Source of the DNA: an uncultured Muribaculaceae bacterium
Lineage (GTDB): Bacteria; Bacteroidota; Bacteroidia; Bacteroidales; Muribaculaceae
Assembly: GCA_910588065.1 (NCBI GenBank)
Contig: CAJUPZ010000023.1
Location: 1-45,307 of the forward strand
DNA length: 45,307 nucleotides
Direction of reading: 5' to 3'
Shown here: piece after piece, positions 16,779 through 26,446 of the stretch
Position numbering within the stretch: the first letter of the stretch is position 1
Layout: every line of letters starts with the position of its first letter
The notes under the pieces: model-generated
What the model was told of the DNA's origin: nothing
Database searches by the model: none
Seen by the model: the letters and a program-made list of their open reading frames with translations, nothing else
Made by a program: the position numbers and the translations under genes

Positions 16779-17022
16779 GGAGGAGAGAGGAGAGAGGGAT
16801 TTTGAGGGGATTGGGAATTGGGGGGGGGAATTTTGGGGATTTTGAGGGGAGGATATTGAGCGGGCGCTGCGGATTTGTTTCCACAGCGCCCGTTCAGCAC
16901 ATCAGCAGCGCCCGCTCAGTACATCAGCAGCACCGTTCAGCATATCTGCGGCGTCCGTTCTGCATATAAAAAAGGCAGCCCAGCCTCACAGCCGAGCCAC
17001 CCAACATAAAAGGAATAATATT
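16779..17022. repeat. Left capsule-boundary repeat (inverted copy)
   Basis: About 244 bp that is nearly the reverse complement of 40248-40525. In order from the capsule side: AATATTATTCC, a terminator hairpin with a T tract, three to four imperfect 21-22 bp tandem units resembling CTGAACGGGCGCTGCTGATG, a 13-bp stem (GCGGGCGCTGTGG pairing with CCGCAGCGCCCGC-like bases), and a purine/pyrimidine tract with a run of nine G. The first 70 bp differ from the right copy at about one position. It lies between the convergent lactonase and leftward-operon ends. Confidence 0.85.
16969..17002 (-). terminator. Terminator of the leftward capsule operon
   Basis: On the minus strand an 11-bp stem (with G-T pairs) and a TGTGA loop is followed by TTTTTT. 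It stands 28 bp past the stop codon of the last leftward gene. Confidence 0.8.
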
Positions 17023-17029
17023 GTGAGAG

Positions 17030-17488
17030 TTAATTTCTTATAAGATACAGTATTGTGGGTGAACCACTTTGAATTATGCAGGTTTTGCCTGTTGTGCTGA
17101 ATTTGGAGATTTTCTGGAAACGCTCTCCTTTATAGGCGGGGGCATCCAATCGGGGTTTATCTGCGTGCATATATCCACAATCCATCAGAGCTTTCTCAAT
17201 GTCTTTGAAGGCCTGCGGAGTGGTGAATTCTATTGTGGTGACTGAATCTGAGTAGTTGGAAATGAATGAAATAGAAGCTCCCTTGCCGTCACGAAATGCA
17301 GTGGCTGAGAGGTCGGTGGAATCACGCTTGAAGTCGTACCACTCTATTATGTCAATCACGTCCTTTTGATTCTGATATTCAAGTATTTTAGCGGCTATAT
17401 ACCCATGCCCCACCTCGGCCTTTTTAGGAGAAAAAGCCGTGGCAGTCAGTCCAATCGCTAATATAGCCAAGCATTTATAAACCTTCAT
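17030..17488 (-). CDS. Small exported protein of unknown function at the end of the capsule operon
   Basis: A 152-residue protein with a signal peptide (residues 1-19, cleavage near AFSPKK). The mature part has two halves: IDIIEWYDFKRDSTDLSATAF and a C-terminal beta-rich end. I do not recognise the family. It lies 78 bp past the last glycosyltransferase of the leftward operon and ends 8 bp inside the boundary-repeat edge, so it belongs to the capsule cassette by position. The 78-bp gap allows its own promoter (TATAGTTG on the minus strand is a weak candidate). Confidence 0.6.
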   Translation of the reverse strand: MKVYKCLAILAIGLTATAFSPKKAEVGHGYIAAKILEYQNQKDVIDIIEWYDFKRDSTDLSATAFRDGKGASISFISNYSDSVTTIEFTTPQAFKDIEKALMDCGYMHADKPRLDAPAYKGERFQKISKFSTTGKTCIIQSGSPTILYLIRN

Positions 17489-17566
17489 CGCTTATAGAAT
17501 TGTTAACAATTTGATACAGAACAACTATAAATTACATTACCTTTGATTAAATATGAATTTTGCCTA

Positions 17567-18334
17567 TTAGAAAAGGCTTGCTACTTTATTGGGTAATAGA
17601 CGAAGCCCTTTATATAAATATCTGATGCTTTCAAAAAGGATGTTTGAATACACATTATTATCACGATACGCCCGTAGGTGGTCGGATAAGATTTGTTTAT
17701 GACTGTTTAGACCAGAGGTTGAAGCTCCTCCTATACGCATTGTAACAAAATCTAAAGGGATGTATCTGGTTTTGATTCTGTTGACAAAGATAAATCTCAG
17801 CAACAGCTCAAAATCTGCTGCAATTTTAAACGAGGTATTGAACAAACCATATTTATTGTAAACCTCTCTCTTGCAATAGAATGATGGATGAGCAGGCATA
17901 AACCCCATGCGCATTTGCCATAGCGAAAATTTTTCTGACGAATAGTATCTCACGCATTTGTTCAGATTGTCGGGGGAAACAAAGTGGATGTCTCCGTAGA
18001 CTGCGTCTACATCCTTAATATTTTCAGCCACTTTGGATAATATACCTGAAGACGTGAAGAAATCATCTGAATTCAGGATTCCAATAACATCTCCAGTAGC
18101 CATTGCAATGCCTTTGTTCATGGCATCGTAAATCCCATTATCAGGCTCGCTAATCCATCGCATGCGCCCATCGAATTTGGGGGCATACTCTTTGATAACG
18201 TCAAGAGTACCATCTTTAGAGCCACCGTCAATTACAATGTATTCGACATCCTTGTGAGTTTGATTCAAAACACTATTAAACGCATCACGCAATGTGTTTG
18301 CGCTATTGTATGTAGCTGTTACAATGGAAATCAT
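17567..18334 (-). CDS. Family 2 glycosyltransferase
   Basis: A 255-residue GT-A fold enzyme. The start is the ATG at 18334, whose ATGA overlaps the stop of the preceding gene by four bases; a longer frame upstream is not needed. The nucleotide-sugar-binding start MISIVTATYNSANTL and DGGSKDGT, then LNSDDFF (DxD-type metal motif, about residues 82-88), are intact. AHPSFYCKREVY and the AADFELLLRF segment match WcaE/colanic-acid-type transferases. It is cytoplasmic, at the inner membrane face, and adds one sugar to the lipid-linked repeat of the leftward capsule. The donor sugar cannot be read. Confidence 0.9.
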   Translation of the reverse strand: MISIVTATYNSANTLRDAFNSVLNQTHKDVEYIVIDGGSKDGTLDVIKEYAPKFDGRMRWISEPDNGIYDAMNKGIAMATGDVIGILNSDDFFTSSGILSKVAENIKDVDAVYGDIHFVSPDNLNKCVRYYSSEKFSLWQMRMGFMPAHPSFYCKREVYNKYGLFNTSFKIAADFELLLRFIFVNRIKTRYIPLDFVTMRIGGASTSGLNSHKQILSDHLRAYRDNNVYSNILFESIRYLYKGLRLLPNKVASLF

Positions 18335-19047
18335 CTTAAAGATCTTCTTAGTAGGTGCCAAAGTAAGTAAACTCGGTATTTAACCATAAACCATAATTTA
18401 AGCTGTTTTTTATTACCGCCAGATGATGTATTGTTACCATGTCTACGGTAGCGAATTAAAGCCTCTGATATAATGCCAATACGAAAAAAAACTGAGCCTA
18501 CTAAGTATAGCCAATTATCATGAGTACACAAGCTCCTATTACAGGGGAATGGAAGTGCTTTTATAAGTACTTCCTTTTTGAATGCCATACAGCATCCTAA
18601 ATATCCAAACTTGATAATATTACCTAAGGAACTGCGATACACACCTCGCTCATCGAAATAAGATATTGAGATTAAATTTAAATTTGCGTCAACAATACGA
18701 GCATCATGAACAACAAGAGCGAATTGATTTAGCTGCTTAACGCATACTTCAACCTTGTTCGGTTCCCATATATCATCTTGATCTGACAGAAAAATTATAT
18801 TATTCCGAGCTTGTAAAAGGGCGTTCTCAAAATTTGAAGTATACCCTTTTGCTCCGACATTTTTAACCAGGCTAATACGATTATCTTGTATTTCTGAAAC
18901 TATTTTTACTGTATTATCAGAAGAACCATCGTCCGAGATTATAAGCTCATCAAAATCTTCCAATTGATCAAGTATAGAAAATACTTGCTGCTTAATAAAC
19001 CGTTCACCGTTATAAGTGGCCATACACACGGAAATCGGCTCTCTCAT
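18331..19047 (-). CDS. Family 2 glycosyltransferase (rhamnosyltransferase-like)
   Basis: A 238-residue GT2. Motifs: ISVCMATYNGERF, ISDDGSSDNT and LSDQDDIWEPNK (about 85-96), the last typical of the alpha-1,3-rhamnosyl/RfbF-type group. A His-Asp-Asn-Trp (HDNWLY) near residue 175 is the usual acceptor-side motif. It overlaps both neighbours by four bases, so it is translationally coupled within the operon. The exact sugar is inferred only from the motif group. Confidence 0.9.
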   Translation of the reverse strand: MREPISVCMATYNGERFIKQQVFSILDQLEDFDELIISDDGSSDNTVKIVSEIQDNRISLVKNVGAKGYTSNFENALLQARNNIIFLSDQDDIWEPNKVEVCVKQLNQFALVVHDARIVDANLNLISISYFDERGVYRSSLGNIIKFGYLGCCMAFKKEVLIKALPFPCNRSLCTHDNWLYLVGSVFFRIGIISEALIRYRRHGNNTSSGGNKKQLKLWFMVKYRVYLLWHLLRRSLR

Positions 19048-20084
19048 ATAATTATTAGGTGTTTATGAGTTATGTTCACTACAAGCAATAAAATCCCAAT
19101 ACTTATTACGGTATCCTTAGCAATAAATTTTGGTTTAATAATATAATAGAAGAAGGGATAAGTAATTAGTTCGACTACACCAATAAGTTCGCTTCCCCTA
19201 TACCCCAATAACGAAATAGAAGAGAATAGCGGGAAAATAGCTATCGAGATAGCATCTATGAAAAGCAAGCAATCAGTGTATTTATTGTGAACCGATATGA
19301 TTTTTCTTTTAGATAGCAATATATAATATACACATATCCTGAAAAGGATATAAGGATTATACAAGTTTAAATCCTGGAAACCCTTAGCTCCAGATGCTTG
19401 TAGTTGCTGATACATCTCCAACTTAAATCTTATAGATTCAATTGGTATATGTGACACATTAAATATAGTTCCCCCCAAAATATATCCTAATGGAATTATA
19501 ATATAGAGAAATAGTTTGTGCTGCCTTAACGATTTTATCCAGTAAATACATGGAATAAACAATAATAAACCAGAATAATGAAAGCAGGTAGCTATCAATA
19601 TACATAGACAATACTTTAGATAGCATTTTTTTGAAAGATATGGTATTGCATATAAAAAAAGTGCGGATGCAACACCCGCTCTAATTTGAGTCATATCATG
19701 TAATAACATGATATTTGATATATAAATTAAAATTGATAGTAAATATAAATCGGTAAGCTTCTTTATTGCCAACAATTTAATGATAGTACACAGTAATGAA
19801 TATATTATGAATAGTGCGACAACGCCACCAATAGGCTTGCTAATATACTTTATTAGCATAAATGAGGGCTCAACTTCCGTAATTCTATCCGAGTAATTAT
19901 AAATTTCGACATAATTGGCATAATCATTTAACGTTGACCCATCTCTTAATGTTACGACCAATATAATCAAAAGCGAAAGGACGATGTAGGTCTTTTGGTT
20001 TTTAAGAGTACTAACTGGAGTATAATTAGCTGCATAAACGCAACTAATTGAAAAGATTGTCAGTATTAAAACAAGGTTATACAC
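19044..20084 (-). CDS. EpsG-family polysaccharide polymerase (Wzy)
   Basis: A 346-residue integral membrane protein with about nine to ten hydrophobic segments. The early LRDGSTLNDYANYVEIY motif and the later 'TQIRAGVASALFLYAI' segment are the marks of the EpsG/Wzy family that joins repeat units in the periplasm. It is AT-rich (much lower GC than the flanking chromosome), as is common for laterally exchanged capsule genes. It overlaps the upstream glycosyltransferase by eight bases. It is the single Wzy of the leftward operon. Confidence 0.85.
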   Translation of the reverse strand: MYNLVLILTIFSISCVYAANYTPVSTLKNQKTYIVLSLLIILVVTLRDGSTLNDYANYVEIYNYSDRITEVEPSFMLIKYISKPIGGVVALFIIYSLLCTIIKLLAIKKLTDLYLLSILIYISNIMLLHDMTQIRAGVASALFLYAIPYLSKKCYLKYCLCILIATCFHYSGLLLFIPCIYWIKSLRQHKLFLYIIIPLGYILGGTIFNVSHIPIESIRFKLEMYQQLQASGAKGFQDLNLYNPYILFRICVYYILLSKRKIISVHNKYTDCLLFIDAISIAIFPLFSSISLLGYRGSELIGVVELITYPFFYYIIKPKFIAKDTVISIGILLLVVNITHKHLIII

Positions 20085-21171
20085 CTATGGCTTCCTTGAA
20101 GACCGCGTATGACTTTTCAATATCGAATCTCTGCATATCTTTTGCTGCCTGCCGTGATAGTCTGTATCTCAACTCTTTATCCGTTACAAGTGTATTTATA
20201 TTATTTGCCAAACCAGTAACATCATTAACTTTAGAGACTAATGCGTTTTTACCATGCTTAGCCATCTCTAAATAACCATCATTATCCGTACACGCTACAG
20301 CGCATCCGCATAACATAGCTTCACCAATTGTCAATCCCCAACCCTCCTTAAGGCTTGCACCCACAAATATTGAGGCCTTATTATACAATTGAACCAGTTG
20401 ATCCTTCTCTGGCCTAAAATGGAATTCTACACGATTCAAGATATCTTTAGGTGGAATTTGAGCACCAAACATTATTACTTTAAGAAATTGGTTGGTGCTT
20501 ATGCATAAATCTATAGCTTTTAATGCGATGTCACAACCCTTCCATCTATCTGGATGGTAAAGCATAAGGATAATATTGTCCTTTCGTTCCTCAATAGGAG
20601 TCAAGATCCGGAAGTTCTTTAGATTAAAGCCATTTGGGACGATATAAGAATGCCGGCCAACTGATGAAATTATATTGTGCAGCCAACTAGATATTGTAAT
20701 AAGATTCATATCATATCTATAGGTCTCCAATATGTCTTCTCTAGTAGCCCCTGCCCAATCTTCGAAATGCTGTATAAAGTAATGTTTCTCAACATATAAC
20801 GACTTATACCTATTGAGATATGGTGCCGTAGTAGCTGCAGTTGCTATGTATATACCTCCATTATCCACATTCGAGGGCAATGTCCACATATATATTTCCT
20901 TTATATTTGGACATAAAGGAAACCACGTCTTACAAGAATATTTCCTAGAGATTCTCAATTTACAATAACGATATACTGCTTTGAATTTCCTAGCAAGTTC
21001 TGTTATAAAATGGCTATTTATCCTCCTGATATATGCTGGGTAAAGAAAAGTAATGTCAAACCCATCATTTGCTAAACTATTAGCATATTCATATAAGATT
21101 TTAAATCCACCTATTGGCTTATTCCCATCTCTAGGCATCAATAATATAATAGGTTTATTTTCTGACTGCAT
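20077..21171 (-). CDS. Family 4 glycosyltransferase
   Basis: A 364-residue GT-B enzyme. The N-terminal Rossmann half carries KPIGGFKILYEYANSLA (the GG turn of GT4). The C-terminal half carries the E-x7-E motif EGWGLTIGEAM (about 285-295), which binds the nucleotide-sugar donor. It adds a sugar with retention of configuration, in the cytoplasm. It overlaps the neighbours on both sides (17 bp and 8 bp). Confidence 0.9.
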   Translation of the reverse strand: MQSENKPIILLMPRDGNKPIGGFKILYEYANSLANDGFDITFLYPAYIRRINSHFITELARKFKAVYRYCKLRISRKYSCKTWFPLCPNIKEIYMWTLPSNVDNGGIYIATAATTAPYLNRYKSLYVEKHYFIQHFEDWAGATREDILETYRYDMNLITISSWLHNIISSVGRHSYIVPNGFNLKNFRILTPIEERKDNIILMLYHPDRWKGCDIALKAIDLCISTNQFLKVIMFGAQIPPKDILNRVEFHFRPEKDQLVQLYNKASIFVGASLKEGWGLTIGEAMLCGCAVACTDNDGYLEMAKHGKNALVSKVNDVTGLANNINTLVTDKELRYRLSRQAAKDMQRFDIEKSYAVFKEAIGV

Positions 21172-22117
21172 GTCTAAGGTTAATGAATAAAAGATTTAAG
21201 TAATTGAAGCGCAGTTTCGTGAGAGCCATTGAGATAAATGGCAGGAACCCTAAATCTAGAGTTATAGGTAAGTTATCAAAAGCCTTTTGCCATTTATCGG
21301 GACTGTATGTCTCTGGATTATAAATATATGGCAAACGGGCTCTGTTTTTTAGATTTTGCACCGCTCTATTATAAAGTTGATTATCACCGATCAAATCGCT
21401 GATGAGATTTGCGACCTTTATCATTGAAATTATATAACTATTATCCAACTTGGTAGTAATAGATTTCGGCCTATGCCTATAGTGGTACGCGTATCCCTCT
21501 ACCTTTTTTACGCATTTAGCTTCAAGATGTAATTTAAGAGTAATAATAAGATCCTCATGCATAGAGATATCACTCGGGATTATTTGAGCGTTTTCCTTAT
21601 AGAATTGCGTACGAAACATTCTATTACACAGTGAACCAGCATAATGAGGATCCCCATTAAGCATATTGCATATTTGAACCTGTTTTTCTGGAAATTTCTG
21701 AGTCCTCAGTTTTGAATACCCTTTATATTCATCGACAAGATTACACCCAACGATATCAGCATTTGTTTGATCTGCCATTTCTATCATTGCTTCGTACAAG
21801 CCTCTATCCACCCAGTCATCACTATCACATTGGATAATATATTCTCCGGAGGCAAGGTCAACACCAACCCTCCTCGTTAGCACTAATCCTTTGTTTTCGG
21901 GATTTATTACATACTTTACATCCTTAGCCCAATTTGGATTATTGTTAAGAGTCTCTTGTATAATATGGTGGCTTTTATCAGTCGATTTATCATTAATAAG
22001 TATATATTCTATCGGATACTTGCTTTCCTGATTAATCAAACTCAAAAGACAGGACTCCAGATAATCTTCTACATTGTATATTGGGACAACAACTGATAGC
22101 TTATATGAATTATACAT
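21155..22117 (-). CDS. Family 2 glycosyltransferase
   Basis: A 320-residue GT2. LSVVVPIYNVEDYL opens the fold, INDKSTDKS is the nucleotide loop, and CDSDDWVDRGLYE (about 94-106) is the metal-binding DxD-type motif. The middle SDISMHEDLIITL segment (ED motif) is the likely catalytic base region. The C-terminus carries a hydrophobic stretch that may hold it at the membrane. Overlapped starts and stops place it in the same transcript. Confidence 0.9.
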   Translation of the reverse strand: MYNSYKLSVVVPIYNVEDYLESCLLSLINQESKYPIEYILINDKSTDKSHHIIQETLNNNPNWAKDVKYVINPENKGLVLTRRVGVDLASGEYIIQCDSDDWVDRGLYEAMIEMADQTNADIVGCNLVDEYKGYSKLRTQKFPEKQVQICNMLNGDPHYAGSLCNRMFRTQFYKENAQIIPSDISMHEDLIITLKLHLEAKCVKKVEGYAYHYRHRPKSITTKLDNSYIISMIKVANLISDLIGDNQLYNRAVQNLKNRARLPYIYNPETYSPDKWQKAFDNLPITLDLGFLPFISMALTKLRFNYLNLLFINLRHAVRK

Positions 22118-23039
22118 TTTGTCGTTTGGATAAATAGTGGATAGTAATTTTGGGGAACAAATATAACAGAATGTATTTTATATTTTCCTTTATTGATTTA
22201 CTTAGATATATTCCAATTCTATTTGATAATTCACTTTTAGTCTTCATCAACGCGGCAATTTGCATCCTACAGATGATTAATCTCTGAGTGATTAATCTTT
22301 TCAATTTGTGATTTGCACATTTCGCAAAATATCTTTTTACCAACAACACACTTTCCTCAAAAATCAACCCCTTTAAATAACTATCAGCATGGCTTACCGA
22401 ATTTGGCCGCATCCTATAAACACACAGGGGCTTGTTGTGATAGTGAATATTTGACTTTAGAGAGAACCATAGAACCAAGGGATAATCTTCCATCAACCAC
22501 GATTTTAATTGAGGTTTGACTTCTTTTATAAACTCCATTATTAGCTTTTTTCTAAAGCAAATGGATACTGCTGGAACATGATTACATACAATTAGAGAAT
22601 TGAAGCTATTATCGCAATCTCCTTTTAGGTCACCTTCGAACTGGTTCGTTTCTGTATTGTATATCTTAGCATTGGAATAAGTTAAACCAATGCTCGGATT
22701 GGCATTCATGACAGCTAATTGCTCCTTTACCTTTCCCGGAAGCCAGTAGTCATCTCCTGCACACCCCATAATATATTTTCCCGTTGCTCTTGATAGAATG
22801 TCATAGTAGTTCTTAACTACGCCTAAATTCTTATCTCTGAGAACTGGAACAATTATGTTTGGATATTTTTCTGCATACTCTGCTACAATATCCGCAGTGC
22901 CATCAGTAGAGCAATCATCTCCTACAATAATCTCAAGACGATCCGTTGTCTTTTGAGACAAAATGCTTTCCAAAGTTTGGGCAACAGTGTCTTTTTGATT
23001 GTATGTCAGTACTATGACGCTAATTGTATTCTGCTTCAT
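22110..23039 (-). CDS. Family 2 glycosyltransferase
   Basis: A 309-residue GT2. ISVIVLTYNQKDTVAQTL and GDDCSTDGT form the nucleotide site; CAGDDYWLPGKV (about 93-104) is the DxD motif; MEDYPLVLWFS (about 183) holds the catalytic-type ED. It overlaps the flippase gene by four bases and the next transferase by eight. The first transferase after the flippase often adds the second sugar, but that order is only a guess. Confidence 0.9.
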   Translation of the reverse strand: MKQNTISVIVLTYNQKDTVAQTLESILSQKTTDRLEIIVGDDCSTDGTADIVAEYAEKYPNIIVPVLRDKNLGVVKNYYDILSRATGKYIMGCAGDDYWLPGKVKEQLAVMNANPSIGLTYSNAKIYNTETNQFEGDLKGDCDNSFNSLIVCNHVPAVSICFRKKLIMEFIKEVKPQLKSWLMEDYPLVLWFSLKSNIHYHNKPLCVYRMRPNSVSHADSYLKGLIFEESVLLVKRYFAKCANHKLKRLITQRLIICRMQIAALMKTKSELSNRIGIYLSKSIKENIKYILLYLFPKITIHYLSKRQNV

Positions 23040-24337
23040 CTCACTGTCACTAAATTACGAAAGATGAGGAGCATGACCCCAAAGTACAAGATGTAATTTA
23101 TCATATATCCCTGGCAAAGGCCAACGATGCCATTCGCATGGACAAATAGAAGGCTGAGCGCGACATAGCTTATTGCAAAAACAATTTCTGTAGTTACATA
23201 AAGCTTTGTCATTGCTTTGGCTACCATAAGGAATGCAAGGAGCCAACTGCATATTTTGAAGAAGTCTCCGGCAAGCTGCCAAGCAAATAGTTTTGACATT
23301 GGCAGAAATTCGGGGGTAAACAGCAGATGGATGATAAAGAGCCTGAGGAAGTAAATCAGTACGAATCCAATCAATAGCATCGGCACAATTACCTTATATG
23401 CCTTAATAATCTCGTGGCGAAGCTCGACACGGTCTGTGATTTCACTGAGACGCGGCAGGTAATATACGCTGAATGAGCTCGTTATCACCATGAGATACAT
23501 ATTGGATATCCTATTCATACCCTCCCACCATCCTGCCTCGATTTCGCTTATTTGTGTCATTGCATAGCCTCTTAAGAAGAGTTGTGTCAGTGGCACACAG
23601 ATGGTGCTCACTAAGGTCATAAGGGCAAATCCGGAGTATTTATGCAAGAATAGTTTGCTGATTTTTTCCTTAAAATTATCCCAATTGAGCCATTGCGCCT
23701 TGCGAAGCATAAACAAGCTGATAAACAGCATTATGCTCTGGAATGTAACAGCTGCTATAAGCGCGCCGGGCAGTTGCCATAGCACAACAAGAGCCACAGT
23801 GTATGCAACTCCGAAGATGCTGCCGGCAATACTTATCCAAACATATTTTTTGAATTCCTTAAATCCATTGATTACGGAAGCGAGCAGATTATTCAGCGCA
23901 TATAGCAATATCGAGAACCCAAAGATTATGAATACGTATGAATATTCGGTGGTGAGCATCAGTAGACTGCTAAGCTGCTTGCTCAAGATAATCATAGCAA
24001 GTCCGCAAACTACGGAGCAAACTACAGTTATACGCAGTGCTGTTGACAGAGAGTTGGTTAATAGATTGGAATTCTCCCGATATTCTGCAACATACTTTAC
24101 AACACCGTTATTTATAAATCCGCTTGATGCGCCAAGTGCTATAGTTGCAAAGTTATTCAATTGTCCGACGAGAGCGACCCCCGCCGGACCAATGATTGAG
24201 GCTACAACCTTCACACTTACCAAGCCGGTGAGCATCCTCACAAGTGTTGATATAGAGGTGAGGGAGAACACCTTGACAATGTCCGCCTTGAAAAATCTTG
24301 ATATGAGATTTGATAGTCGTGCTATCAGGCTTGCCAT
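23036..24337 (-). CDS. O-antigen/capsule flippase of the WzxE type
   Basis: A 433-residue membrane protein with about 12 hydrophobic segments. The ATG at 24337 (MASLIARL) is preferred; the upstream reading is Arg/His/Pro-rich and shadows the aminotransferase. The opening KVFSLTSISTLVRMLTGLVSVKVVA-type stretch and the GPAGVALVGQLNNF segment mark the WzxE subgroup, which is regularly found beside aminotransferases for 3- or 4-amino-6-deoxy sugars. It moves the lipid-linked repeat across the inner membrane. It overlaps the aminotransferase gene by 13 bp. Confidence 0.9.
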   Translation of the reverse strand: MASLIARLSNLISRFFKADIVKVFSLTSISTLVRMLTGLVSVKVVASIIGPAGVALVGQLNNFATIALGASSGFINNGVVKYVAEYRENSNLLTNSLSTALRITVVCSVVCGLAMIILSKQLSSLLMLTTEYSYVFIIFGFSILLYALNNLLASVINGFKEFKKYVWISIAGSIFGVAYTVALVVLWQLPGALIAAVTFQSIMLFISLFMLRKAQWLNWDNFKEKISKLFLHKYSGFALMTLVSTICVPLTQLFLRGYAMTQISEIEAGWWEGMNRISNMYLMVITSSFSVYYLPRLSEITDRVELRHEIIKAYKVIVPMLLIGFVLIYFLRLFIIHLLFTPEFLPMSKLFAWQLAGDFFKICSWLLAFLMVAKAMTKLYVTTEIVFAISYVALSLLFVHANGIVGLCQGYMINYILYFGVMLLIFRNLVTVR

Positions 24338-25428
24338 TGGTTGATGAGGCGGATTACTTCGGCTACTTCGGCGTCGGTGATGACGGGGGAGATGGGGAGG
24401 GATAGCTCCTGGGCGTGGATGGTTTCGGTGATGGGATAGGAGCGGTTGTTCCACCCGCTGTAACATTTCTGTTTGTGGGGCGGTATGGGGTAGTGGATTA
24501 TTGTCTGGACACCGTTTTCGGTGAGGTAGGCCTGGAGCTGGTCGCGCTTTTCGGTGCGGATTGGGAAGATGTGGAACACGTGGCTGTCCCAGTCTGCAAC
24601 TTTGGGGGTTATGATGGCGGGGTTTGTGATGCCGTCGATGTACATGCGGGCTACTTCTTTGCGGCGGGCGTTGTCGGCGTCGAGGTGTTTTAGCTTGACG
24701 TCGAGTACTGCGGCTTGTATTTCGTCGAGGCGGGAGTTTCGGCCGATGTATTCAAATACATATTTTTTTGTGGAGCCGTAGTTTGCTATGGCACGGATTA
24801 TTCGGGCGAGTTCGGGGTCGCTGGTGGTTACTGCGCCTGCGTCGCCGAGCGCTCCGAGGTTTTTGCCGGGGTAGAAGCTGTGGCCTGCTGCATCGCCGAG
24901 TGAGCCGGTGCGCTTGCCGTTGAATTTGCATCCGTGGGCCTGGGCGTTGTCTTCTATAAGCTTGAGGTTGTGGGTTTTGCAGATTTCGCCGATTTTGTCG
25001 GTGTAGGCGCATTGTCCGTAAAGGTGGACTATGAGTATGGCTTTTGTGCGGGGGGTTATTGCGGCTTCGATTTTGTCGGGGTCTATCTGGTAGGTGTCGA
25101 TGCTTGGCTCGACGAGTACGGGCACGAGACCGTTTTCAGAGATTGCGAGTATTGAGGCTATGTATGTGTTTGCGGGAACAATGACTTCGTCACCGGGGGA
25201 CATCACGCCCATTTCAACGTATGCGCGTAATGTCCAGATGAGTGCGTCAAGTCCGTTGGCACATCCGACTGCGTGGTCGGTGCCGATATATTTGGCAAAG
25301 TTGGCCTCGAAGGCTTCGTTTTCTTTGCCTTGGAGATACCAGCCGGAGTTTACAACGCGGGCTGTGGCCGCGTTGATTTCTTCGCCGTGACTGGCTGTGA
25401 CTTTTTCAAGATCAAGAAATTTTATCAT
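24325..25428 (-). CDS. DegT/DnrJ/EryC1 sugar aminotransferase (FdtB/QdtB-like)
   Basis: A 367-residue PLP enzyme. The start is the ATG of MIKFLDLEKV. The PLP-binding lysine is in SFYPGKNLGALGDAG (about 184-198), and the usual EDNAQAHG precedes it (about 158). It should place an amino group on a dTDP-3-keto-6-deoxyhexose, giving a 3-amino sugar, because 3,4-ketoisomerase-like genes sit in the same operon. It is cytoplasmic. Neighbours: KAS III 10 bp upstream, flippase overlapping downstream. The 3-amino position is inferred from context. This gene is markedly richer in GC than the transferases downstream. Confidence 0.9.
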   Translation of the reverse strand: MIKFLDLEKVTASHGEEINAATARVVNSGWYLQGKENEAFEANFAKYIGTDHAVGCANGLDALIWTLRAYVEMGVMSPGDEVIVPANTYIASILAISENGLVPVLVEPSIDTYQIDPDKIEAAITPRTKAILIVHLYGQCAYTDKIGEICKTHNLKLIEDNAQAHGCKFNGKRTGSLGDAAGHSFYPGKNLGALGDAGAVTTSDPELARIIRAIANYGSTKKYVFEYIGRNSRLDEIQAAVLDVKLKHLDADNARRKEVARMYIDGITNPAIITPKVADWDSHVFHIFPIRTEKRDQLQAYLTENGVQTIIHYPIPPHKQKCYSGWNNRSYPITETIHAQELSLPISPVITDAEVAEVIRLINQWQA

Positions 25429-25438
25429 AAGGTGTTTT

Positions 25439-26440
25439 TTAATTACAATCAAGGATTGTTGCTCCCCATGAAAGGCCTACGCCAAAGCCGGCAATTAGTA
25501 CTTTTCCGTGCAACTTTCCCATAGATTTTGCATCGGCAAGCGCAATTGGAATTGTGGAGGACACTGTGTTGCCGATATTTTCCATATTAATAAAGAATTT
25601 GTCCGGGTCGATTCTCAGGAATTTCCTCAGATGGTTGAGCATGAAGGTGTTTGCCTGATGGAAAACATACAGGTTGATGTCTTCTTTCGAGAGCTTATTT
25701 TTGCTGAGAGTGTCTCTCACCATACTTGGCACAACTCTAAGGGTAAAATTAAATATCTCGCCTCCATTCATGAAGAGGTGGTCAGATGAAATTGGATTTC
25801 CATTGTCATCAAACCGAGTATCTTCCAATTTGTGCGGGATCAAGCTGCCTCCTGTCCTGACTATGAGGTTTTCCGCTCCTTTTCCATCTGTCCCGAGAAC
25901 AAAATCTCCAATCTTGGCAAAACCGTCGGTCGATATCAGCGTCGCGGTGGCTGCGTCCCCAAAAATTGTTTTATTGCCTTTGTCCTTAGGGTGTATATGC
26001 TTGTTGTAGGATTCGGAAGTAATGAACAGCACGTTTTTAGCTATCCCTGTATCTACCAAGCCTTTGGCTACAGCCAAGCCATATTCGTAGCCCGAGCAGC
26101 CTAAGTTGAAGTCGAAAGCTCCGCAGTTGGTAGAGAGGCTTAGGTTTGCCTGAACTATGCATGCCGTGGGGGGAAGTATGTAGTCAGGACTTTGAGTACA
26201 TAATATGACAAAATCAATGTCTTCTCTCGAAATTCGCGGATTTTCCTGGAATAAATTTAGAGCGGCAGCTGTTGCCATATCGGATATGGATTCCGAGCCG
26301 GCAAGGTGTCTACTGTTCACTCCTACTTTCGAAGCTATTTTTTCCACAGTCCATTCCGGAAATTCCTTTACCAAATCATCGTTGGTCTTGACTGTGGACG
26401 GTAGATAGTATGATATTGCCTTTATGTACGATTCTGCCAT
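25439..26440 (-). CDS. 3-oxoacyl-ACP synthase III-like enzyme (KAS III)
   Basis: A 333-residue thiolase-fold enzyme. The nucleophilic Cys is in NLGCSGYEYGL (about 114), the His in FHQANTFM (about 255) and the Asn in ENIGNTVSSTIP (about 285), the full Cys-His-Asn triad of the FabH class. A housekeeping FabH is expected elsewhere; this copy sits between an ACP and a sugar aminotransferase, so it probably builds a dedicated short acyl group for the amino sugar. It begins 6 bp after the ACP stop. The acyl group made is unknown. Confidence 0.9.
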   Translation of the reverse strand: MAESYIKAISYYLPSTVKTNDDLVKEFPEWTVEKIASKVGVNSRHLAGSESISDMATAAALNLFQENPRISREDIDFVILCTQSPDYILPPTACIVQANLSLSTNCGAFDFNLGCSGYEYGLAVAKGLVDTGIAKNVLFITSESYNKHIHPKDKGNKTIFGDAATATLISTDGFAKIGDFVLGTDGKGAENLIVRTGGSLIPHKLEDTRFDDNGNPISSDHLFMNGGEIFNFTLRVVPSMVRDTLSKNKLSKEDINLYVFHQANTFMLNHLRKFLRIDPDKFFINMENIGNTVSSTIPIALADAKSMGKLHGKVLIAGFGVGLSWGATILDCN

Positions 26441-26446
26441 GGATTA

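Noticed and set aside
16821..16828. Run of nine G in the left boundary repeat as a phase-variable tract
   Set aside because: It lies in non-coding DNA between convergent genes, so a length change would not alter any protein or promoter that I can see.
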